Below the pieces are notes generated by a model. The model was given only the letters and a program-made list of their open reading frames with translations. It did no database searches and was not told the origin of the DNA. 64,000 nt of DNA from Paraglaciecola arctica BSs20135 (GTDB taxonomy: Bacteria; Pseudomonadota; Gammaproteobacteria; Enterobacterales; Alteromonadaceae): the NCBI RefSeq assembly GCF_000314995.1, contig NZ_BAEO01000018.1, positions 45,935 to 109,934 of the forward strand, given 5' to 3'. Position numbers and translations under genes: made by a program. Below, piece by piece: positions 58,202 through 64,000 of the stretch (its first letter is position 1; every line of letters starts with the position of its first letter).

Positions 58202-61200
58202 ATGGACTATAACTCGAAAACTAATCGATGGATTAATTACAGTGTAGGGGGCATTGCACTCTTACTCATGCTGTTAGGTGTTAGCGCTTTTCCAAGTTTT
58301 CAGTTATTAATTGTTGCCCTAGTTGGTTTAGTGATTATTAGTTGTTACTTTGTACCAACGGCATGGTTGCTTATTTTACCTAGCATTATTGTGCTGGTAG
58401 ATTTGTCGTCGTGGACAGGTCGGTTTGTTTTTAACGAATTTGATTGGCTAGTATTAAGTGTTATTGCTATAGGCTTTTTGAGACGTTCAAATTTTTGCAA
58501 TCCTTTAAACCGTTCAAGCCCAGAAACTCAGCTTAGTGTAAGTTATAAAAAATATAGCCTACCGCTATTGCTTTTGGCACTTGTTGTCATTCATTTTAAT
58601 TTTACTTCTTTAATTTCTCTGTTATCGCAGCCGTTATTTGCTAATCCTTATTATTTTGATGCTTATCATGTGAAAGTTGGCAAAGGGATTATTTATGGTT
58701 TTATTCTTGCAATATTATTGACTCGTCAATTTAATCAAAATTCCAATACAGTAATTAGCCATTTAGCGTTAGGGAGTTGCTTTGCGTCATTCGGTTTGTT
58801 TACGCTGGTGTTATGGGAACGTGGTACGCTTTTTCAAGTGTTTAACGCTACAAATTGGTGGGCGCTGGCCAATTCGTTTTTAGACTTTACATCTTCTTAC
58901 CGTGTTACTGCACTTGTCTCGGATATGCATACAGGTGGCGAAGCATACGACGGTATTATTTTAACCTTGATACCACTTAATTTATTAGGTTTTTTTTGGT
59001 TTAAAAAACACAGTCTACGGCTATTGTCTGTTTGTGCCTTAATGGCTGTTTGTTATTGTGTTTTGGTGGGCTTTACACGCACGACCTATTTTGCGACGGC
59101 ATTAAGTATTGGTTGTTTTGTCTTATTGTATACCTTCGTTATTGTTAAAAAGCAAAATCAAAAAAAATACGCATTAAGTGATCATTTAATGACGGCGTTA
59201 TTAATTGTTTTTAGTTTTGTGCTATTTAAAAATGCGGGTTATGCCGGCTTAGTTATTTACTGTGGTGTTTTATTTGCTGCTATAGCAATCTGTTTATTGT
59301 CGACACGCATAGGTATAAATAAAGTTATCGTACAAGTTGTGTTTGCGCTTATTACCCTTTTGGGTATTTTGCTATCGCTACAGCAAGCAGGTGAAAGTAA
59401 ATGGATTACCTCAAGTACTATTGGCAACATTAGTATTATTGTCGGTATTATAGTTACCACTGTGCTGAGTTATCGATTTTATATTTACAATCAGTCTTTG
59501 CTGATATCTAGCAAATTTTATCATGCAGTCGGCGTTATTATTAGCTCGGTTTTATTGAGTGCGGTTGCTGGTGGTTATCAAATAAATGCCCGAGTTAACA
59601 ATATATCTGCCGATTTATCAACACGTTTCGAGCATTGGAGTGATGTTGTTAACTCATCAGATAATGGTGTTTTAACAGTGCTCTTTGGCAATGGTGTTGG
59701 TAGCTTTCCGCTTAACTATGCTCTTAATTATCCTGATAAAGTAAAAGATGTTGGTGGATTTATTGTTCGCCAAGATAGCTTGGTTTTAGGCCGTGGTGAC
59801 GATTTAGCTTTTGGCCAACGTGTAGATATTTTGCCTAATACTGAGTATGTCATTAGTTTTGAAGGGCAAGCTGAGCAAAGTACTGAACCAGACACCAATA
59901 CTAAGGGGCGAATTGGTTTTTTCTTGTGTGAACGAAACTTGATATTTGCCAGTAATTTTAATGCTAACTGTGTTGCCCATGCTTTAAATATAGATGAGGA
60001 ATATAATTCCTATCGTTTTGAACTTAACTCAAAAAATGTTGGTAGTAAATCGATGGCGTTTTTACGTTGGCCAACGACCTTATATATTAAAAACTTTTCA
60101 AAACATGGCAATGTAAGCGTTAAGCAAATTTCGTTAAAAACAGCTGAGTTCGCTGATGTTAACTATGACATGAACAGTAGTGAGTTATTACAAAATACTG
60201 ACTTTAATCAAGGTGTGGATTATTGGTACTTTTACAACGATTTTAAACATTTACCTTGGCATATTAAAAATATTTATCTGAGTGTTTTTTATCAATTTGG
60301 CATTGTTGGCTTTATATTATTGGCGTTTATGTTTTGTAAAGCCATGTTACTCGAACAGAATAATCCGCATTTAAATGTCTTAAAAATTACTTTTATAAGC
60401 TTATTAGCTGGGATGTTACCCTTTGGGTTATTTGGCGATCCGTTTGATTCGTCTAGAGTTAGTACCTATTTTTTTACCTTGGCCTTTGCAACTTACTTAC
60501 TGACTAATGCTAAAATACGGGATCAATTAAATCCTAAAAACACCAAAATTATTCTCGGTGTTACCGCTGTTTTAATTACTGTGTTGATAATAGGTATATT
60601 TAGCGTGCGATATTATTTTCAACAATCAGCTATCTCACTTATTAAAGCTAATGTATTGACAAACATATCTGCAGTAGACGCGGGACAATCAGATCAAACC
60701 TCAACTAATGATGCCAAATTTAGCGTATTGCAAAAAGCCCTTCCTGCGTATGATTTTTGGCGAGGGCAAACCATTGGTCCAAATGATTTTGGTGAAAAAC
60801 AATATCAGAGTGAATGGGAATCACTTGATAAAAAACGCTTGCATCGAGTCATTAGTGAAAGTGAGTTTTTGAAAGCGGTTACTAAGGCCTCGGCCGGAGA
60901 TATTATTGAGTTAATGCCAGGTAACTATGTGTTTTCTGGTAGGGCTATTAATATAACGGCTAAAGGGCGACCTGATTTACCTATAATTATCCGCTCTTCT
61001 GTATTAGGCGAAGTTACTTTAGCATTTAACTTACTAGAAGGTTTTAAAGTTTCAGGACCTTATTGGCAGATAAATAATTTAATTATTAATGGTGTATGTA
61101 AAGTCGATTCGCAATGTGAGCATGCCGTACATGTTGTTGGTGGGGCAAGTCACTTTAGTTTTGAAAATAATATTGTTACTAATTTTAACGCCGCGATTAA

Positions 61201-62011
61201 AGCAAATCAGACTGAAAGCCAATTTCCAGATTACGGAAATATTACATCAAACGCCTTTTATAACGTAACGCCTAGAGAAACGGGCAATCCCGTTACAGTA
61301 TTAGACTTGGTTGCTGTAAGTAATTGGAATGTATCCGGTAACTTCATCGCGGATTTTGCAAAAGGTGCGGGCGATAATATTAGTTATGGTATGTTTTTTA
61401 AAGGTGGTGGTGAGAGTAATGTTATTGAAAACAATTTGATCGATTGCCAATGGCGTAATAGTGGTGGAGTTAATATTGGCGCTTCTTTTGGTGGGGGAGG
61501 CACCCAGGCAAAATATTGTCGCGATAAACAATGTCAAAGTGAACAAAGTGATAGCTTATTTAGAAATAACATTGTGATGAATTGCTCTGATGTAGGGTTA
61601 TATATTAATAAAAGTAAGCATATTACCGTATTCAATAACTTGTTTTATCGAACACGCGGCATAGATGTTCGTTATAAAGAGTCGTCAGCCATTATTAAGA
61701 ATAATATTTTGGATGGTCGAATTAACAAGCGAGATAATGCTACCGTTATCGAAAGTAATAATGTCTCTGACTTTTTAACGTCACTGGCCTTGGACTCTAC
61801 TGTAGAAACTATTTTTTCTGATCCAGAAAAAGGTGATTTTACTGTAAAACAAGCGGGAAGAGTTGAATTACAAGGCGAGGGAAATAATGCTTTAGGTATT
61901 GGTTTTTGTGGAAATGCGCATAGTAAAAATGTACCTAATATAGGGCCATTTGAGACATTGGCTTCTACTCACTGTCATTCAAGTATTAAATTGCTGATCA
62001 CAGAACTGTAA
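58202..62011 (+). CDS. O-antigen-ligase-like polytopic protein fused to a parallel beta-helix domain
   Basis: 1269 residues from ATG 58202, which has AAGGTG 6 nt ahead. About 1-480 is a Wzy/WaaL-like membrane region with about ten helices and LYTFVIVKKQ-type loops. A periplasmic stretch (about 480-680) begins FGNGVGSFPLNYALNYPD, then further helices to about 815. The C-terminal part (about 880-1250) is a right-handed beta-helix of the polysaccharide-lyase/pectate-lyase type: DIIELMPGNYVFSGRAINIT, GFKVSGPYWQINNLIINGV and SGNFIADFAKGAGDNISYGM. One protein would thus join or polymerise glycans and bind or cut them. Substrates unknown. Confidence 0.82.
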   Translation: MDYNSKTNRWINYSVGGIALLLMLLGVSAFPSFQLLIVALVGLVIISCYFVPTAWLLILPSIIVLVDLSSWTGRFVFNEFDWLVLSVIAIGFLRRSNFCNPLNRSSPETQLSVSYKKYSLPLLLLALVVIHFNFTSLISLLSQPLFANPYYFDAYHVKVGKGIIYGFILAILLTRQFNQNSNTVISHLALGSCFASFGLFTLVLWERGTLFQVFNATNWWALANSFLDFTSSYRVTALVSDMHTGGEAYDGIILTLIPLNLLGFFWFKKHSLRLLSVCALMAVCYCVLVGFTRTTYFATALSIGCFVLLYTFVIVKKQNQKKYALSDHLMTALLIVFSFVLFKNAGYAGLVIYCGVLFAAIAICLLSTRIGINKVIVQVVFALITLLGILLSLQQAGESKWITSSTIGNISIIVGIIVTTVLSYRFYIYNQSLLISSKFYHAVGVIISSVLLSAVAGGYQINARVNNISADLSTRFEHWSDVVNSSDNGVLTVLFGNGVGSFPLNYALNYPDKVKDVGGFIVRQDSLVLGRGDDLAFGQRVDILPNTEYVISFEGQAEQSTEPDTNTKGRIGFFLCERNLIFASNFNANCVAHALNIDEEYNSYRFELNSKNVGSKSMAFLRWPTTLYIKNFSKHGNVSVKQISLKTAEFADVNYDMNSSELLQNTDFNQGVDYWYFYNDFKHLPWHIKNIYLSVFYQFGIVGFILLAFMFCKAMLLEQNNPHLNVLKITFISLLAGMLPFGLFGDPFDSSRVSTYFFTLAFATYLLTNAKIRDQLNPKNTKIILGVTAVLITVLIIGIFSVRYYFQQSAISLIKANVLTNISAVDAGQSDQTSTNDAKFSVLQKALPAYDFWRGQTIGPNDFGEKQYQSEWESLDKKRLHRVISESEFLKAVTKASAGDIIELMPGNYVFSGRAINITAKGRPDLPIIIRSSVLGEVTLAFNLLEGFKVSGPYWQINNLIINGVCKVDSQCEHAVHVVGGASHFSFENNIVTNFNAAIKANQTESQFPDYGNITSNAFYNVTPRETGNPVTVLDLVAVSNWNVSGNFIADFAKGAGDNISYGMFFKGGGESNVIENNLIDCQWRNSGGVNIGASFGGGGTQAKYCRDKQCQSEQSDSLFRNNIVMNCSDVGLYINKSKHITVFNNLFYRTRGIDVRYKESSAIIKNNILDGRINKRDNATVIESNNVSDFLTSLALDSTVETIFSDPEKGDFTVKQAGRVELQGEGNNALGIGFCGNAHSKNVPNIGPFETLASTHCHSSIKLLITEL

Positions 62012-62054
62012 TTTTTGAGGATTGAATCGCTACAGCCTAAAAGAGGCAAATTTG

Positions 62055-62210
62055 ATGGATAACCATCAGAAGGTGCAGTGGTATTGGGAGCCCTCTCATT
62101 ATAATGCATCGTTAGGAGAATTGATGCTAACGGATATGTTTTCTCCACAACAACAAAAGCAGTTCGGAAGAAAGTTAAATATTGAAAACATTGATAGGAT
62201 TTTATCATAA
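62055..62210 (+). pseudogene. Possible C-terminal remnant of a glycan-modifying (SGNH-like) gene
   Basis: ATG at 62055 opens 51 codons: MDNHQKVQWYWEPSHYNASL, then GELMLTDMFSPQQQKQFGRK and LNIENIDRILS. The stretch WYWEPSHYNASLGELML resembles the end of SGNH-type hypothetical proteins seen near O-antigen ligases, where a Trp-Asp/Glu-x-x-His-Tyr block is followed by a Gly-Asp/Glu-x-hydrophobic segment. The frame is open from 62022 without a gene-like upstream part. It follows the beta-helix gene by 43 nt and may be a truncated or small intact gene. Confidence 0.35.
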
Positions 62211-62282
62211 GATAAAAACGGTGTGAAATCTTCAAAAGACGCTTATTTCACTTTGTTAAATAATCTGAATTCCGGTTGAATA

Positions 62283-62329
62283 GGTTGGGATTGAAGCAGA
62301 GCGGGACCGAAGCTGCTCCCACCCCAACC
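62283..62329 (+). other. Nested stem-loop element
   Basis: GGTTGGG (62283-62289) pairs with CCCAACC (62323-62329) around an inner stem AGCAG (62295-62299)/CTGCT (62313-62317). It is GC-richer than its surroundings. It could end transcription from the left or be part of an untranslated RNA; no T-run follows. Confidence 0.4.
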
Positions 62330-62433
62330 ATGGTTCCATATAAATACAAACGTATTTACTGTGCAAGAACCAACTTAAATAGATGTTTTTACTACTCGAG
62401 AATCACTCTAGCTCGAGTAAATAAGTCACTTAT

Positions 62434-63669
62434 TTAAAGCAATATCTCGCTTACATGGGGATGCCCTAAAAAATCTTGGGGGCTAGCCGTAGGGCCGTAG
62501 GCACCAGATTGGAATACTACGAGCCAATCGTTCAATTCGGCTTGTGGTAGTTGCATTTTGTCTGCCAGTGTATCGAGAGGGGTGCATAAAGGCCCAACTG
62601 CAGTGACTTTTTCATCTGACGCTTCTGCTCCCATTTTATTGCCGATAGCGACGGGATAGTTTTTGCGAATGACTTGGCCAAAGTTGCCTGAATTGGATAA
62701 GTGGTGATGTAAACCGCCGTTGGTCATCAAATATGTGTGGCCACGGGATACCTTAATATCTGTGATGCGAGAGGCATATATTCCTGCCTCAGCTACTAAA
62801 AACCGGCCTAATTCGAAGATTAATTCGAGTTTGGCCAATTTGGGATATTGCGCAAGTAATTGTTTAAGATTCTCACCTATAGGCGCCAAATCTAATCGCT
62901 TTTCACCGGGGAAATAGGGGATACCCATACCGCCACCGAGATTTAAGGTGACAGTTGGAGTAGGGGTTATGTCCACCAGTTTCTGGGCTAAAGCAAAGGT
63001 ATTATTGTGAGCGTCGATTATGGCTTCTTGTTTAAGGTTTTGTGAACCCCAGAAAATGTGAAAGCCTCGAAATTCAAATTGCTGGTAATCTAACTCAGGT
63101 AATATTTCAAAAAGACGTTCTTCATCTATGCCAAACTGTTTGGGGCCGCCGCCCATCTTCATGCCTGATGCTTTTAATTCAAAAGCGGGATTCACCCGAA
63201 AAGCAATAATAGGTTTAGTGTTCAGTTCTTTGCCTATATTAATGGCTCGTTCAAATTCCAGTTCAGACTCGACATGCAAGGTGATACCCGAAACTATGGC
63301 TGCGCGGATTTCAGATATTTGTTTGGCTGGACCTGCAAAACTAATGTCGCGACTGGGCATGCCAGATTGGATGGCCAGTAACATTTCTTTCTGAGAGGCC
63401 ACATCGAAGCCTTCTACCCAAGGGCGCATTGCATTAATCAATGGCAGATAAGGGTTGGCCTTAATAGCGTAGTGCAGCTTGATGTTTGAAGGAATATGGC
63501 GATGAAAAATATCAATTTGAGCCTTCACTACTGCTTTGTCATAAGCATAGTAAACTTGTTTGTCTAGCATATCGGCAATCTTGTCGAGTGAGTACCCGCC
63601 GATCTGAAGTTGACCTTCGCTTACCGGAAACTGGTTCATCTCAGCATGTACTGGAGGTATTTTACTCAT
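62434..63669 (-). CDS. PLP-dependent decarboxylase, exosortase A system-associated
   Basis: 411 residues from ATG 63669 (MSKIPPVHAEMNQFPVSEGQ); a TTG at 63681 would add four residues. Alanine racemase/ornithine decarboxylase type III fold: LHYAIKANPYLPLINAM holds the PLP Lys, FEFRGFHIFWGSQ the conserved His, and FNLGGGMGIPYFPGE-like TLNLGGGMGIPYFP the PLP-phosphate Gly loop. PVAIGNKMGAEASDEKVTAV is near the C-terminal domain, followed by GPLCTPLDTLADKM with the active Cys. Fits the TIGR03099 group, whose substrate is not proven. It is separated from the other XrtA genes by about 11 kb, and the acyl-CoA ligase and carrier protein usually beside it are not in the window. Confidence 0.93.
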   Translation of the reverse strand: MSKIPPVHAEMNQFPVSEGQLQIGGYSLDKIADMLDKQVYYAYDKAVVKAQIDIFHRHIPSNIKLHYAIKANPYLPLINAMRPWVEGFDVASQKEMLLAIQSGMPSRDISFAGPAKQISEIRAAIVSGITLHVESELEFERAINIGKELNTKPIIAFRVNPAFELKASGMKMGGGPKQFGIDEERLFEILPELDYQQFEFRGFHIFWGSQNLKQEAIIDAHNNTFALAQKLVDITPTPTVTLNLGGGMGIPYFPGEKRLDLAPIGENLKQLLAQYPKLAKLELIFELGRFLVAEAGIYASRITDIKVSRGHTYLMTNGGLHHHLSNSGNFGQVIRKNYPVAIGNKMGAEASDEKVTAVGPLCTPLDTLADKMQLPQAELNDWLVVFQSGAYGPTASPQDFLGHPHVSEILL

Positions 63670-63770
63670 GTTTTCTCTCAACTAATTAAAATCTATATTC
63701 ACCACTGATATCACAGTGCAAATCTTATTATCAATATTCACTACAACCACTAAATAAAAACTTATTATTA

Positions 63771-63876
63771 CCACAGAGACACGGAGGTCGCAGAGAAAAT
63801 GATAAAATCAATGTTTTATACAACAAAGATTCTCTGTGCACTCTGCGCCTCTGTGGTTACTTTATCTTGTAAAAAC
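63771..63876. repeat. CCACAGAG-type palindromic repeat, copy 1
   Basis: Begins CCACAGAGACACGGAGGTCG and the right arm ends CTGCGCCTCTGTGG, so the unit is a long imperfect inverted repeat. The central part (AAAATGATAAAATCAATG) is AT-rich. It is followed after 9 nt by a near copy, period 115. Confidence 0.9.
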
Positions 63877-63885
63877 GTATATTCA

Positions 63886-64000
63886 CCGCAGAGACACAGA
63901 GGTCGCAGAGAAAATGATAAAATCAATGTTTTATACAACAAAGATTCTCTGTGCACTCTGTGCACTCTGCGCCTCTGTGGTTACTTTATCTTGTAAAAAC
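63886..64000. repeat. CCACAGAG-type palindromic repeat, copy 2
   Basis: Near-identical to copy 1 (CCGCAGAGACACAGAGGTCG at the start) with a 9-nt internal duplication GTGCACTCT. It runs to the window edge, so a third unit may follow. Related to the 3331-3443 element. Confidence 0.9.

Larger units (their letters stand above)
62012..62433. other. Intergenic region with gene remnant and hairpins
   Basis: 422 bases between convergent genes. It contains the reading frame at 62055-62210, a nested stem-loop (62283-62329), the inverted repeat TACTCGAG/CTCGAGTA (62393-62400 and 62412-62419), and a 17-nt dyad AAATAAGT-c-ACTTATTT at 62419-62435 overlapping the decarboxylase stop. Confidence 0.5.
63670..64000. 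other. Right-hand intergenic edge
   Basis: 331 bases upstream of the decarboxylase, filled mainly by the two palindromic repeats below. Reading frames that appear in the repeats repeat themselves and are not genes. Confidence 0.6.

Noticed and set aside
63799..63996. 65-codon frame across the repeats at the right edge
   Set aside because: Its sequence repeats itself because it lies in the tandem palindromes; no start site or gene-like content.
63771..64000. CRISPR-like array
   Set aside because: Only two units, about 115 nt long, palindromic throughout with near-identical content and no unique spacers.

Overview
The window looks like chromosomal DNA of a marine gammaproteobacterium of the Alteromonadales, with a Paraglaciecola/Glaciecola-like host the best guess. 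The reasons are a gshB-yqgE-ruvX housekeeping block, AT-rich coding sequence, a C-terminal tail of GlyGly-CTERM type and a complete exosortase A (XrtA) exopolysaccharide locus. The genus is inferred, not proven. No tRNA, rRNA, CRISPR array or intact insertion sequence was seen.

Layout. 0.1-6.9 kb: a TPR protein, glutathione synthetase (gshB), yqgE, ruvX, a secreted muramidase-like protein with a GlyGly-CTERM-like tail, a small missed ORF and a periplasmic cyclophilin. 7.2-13.7 kb: a four-gene, translationally coupled SMC-like/TOPRIM operon of MksBEFG/Wadjet type, with the ATPase gene first. 15.0-35.8 kb: the conserved core of the XrtA system. This has an acyltransferase behind a sigma-54-like promoter; a leftward export operon (Wza-like, Wzz-like, tyrosine autokinase, outer-membrane beta-barrel); and a rightward operon (priming sugar transferase, deacetylase, FemAB-like protein, glycosyltransferases, exosortase A, amidotransferase, O-glycosylation ligase, flippase). 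A 27-residue coupled mini-ORF lies in this operon.

35.8-49.6 kb is a more variable glycan cassette. It carries two extra asparagine-synthase-like proteins lacking the usual Cys2, a second flippase, more glycosyltransferases, a frameshifted acyltransferase 3, a second deacetylase, a DegT-like protein and a second FemAB/GNAT-like protein. A 0.8-kb decayed stretch (about 42.66-43.48 kb) holds shrunken copies of two genes that are intact nearby. 49.6-51.2 kb holds the two XrtA-associated alpha/beta hydrolases. 51.2-62.0 kb has a 1423-residue modular secreted protein, a membrane-anchored sugar dehydrogenase/cytochrome c fusion and an O-antigen-ligase-like protein fused to a parallel beta-helix. 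62.4-63.7 kb is the XrtA-associated PLP-dependent decarboxylase. The right edge is a tandem pair of 115-bp-period palindromic repeats related to one at 3.3 kb.

How it works together (inference from families): the priming transferase and glycosyltransferases build a lipid-linked glycan, amidotransferase, acyltransferase, deacetylase and FemAB-like proteins modify it, flippases and ligase/polymerase proteins handle it in the periplasm, and the Wzz/autokinase/Wza/beta-barrel set exports it. Exosortase A would process PEP-CTERM proteins, but no obvious PEP-CTERM substrate is encoded here. Best candidates for novelty are the polymerase/beta-helix fusion, the ATPase-first Wadjet-like operon, the degenerate amidotransferases and the coupled mini-ORF.
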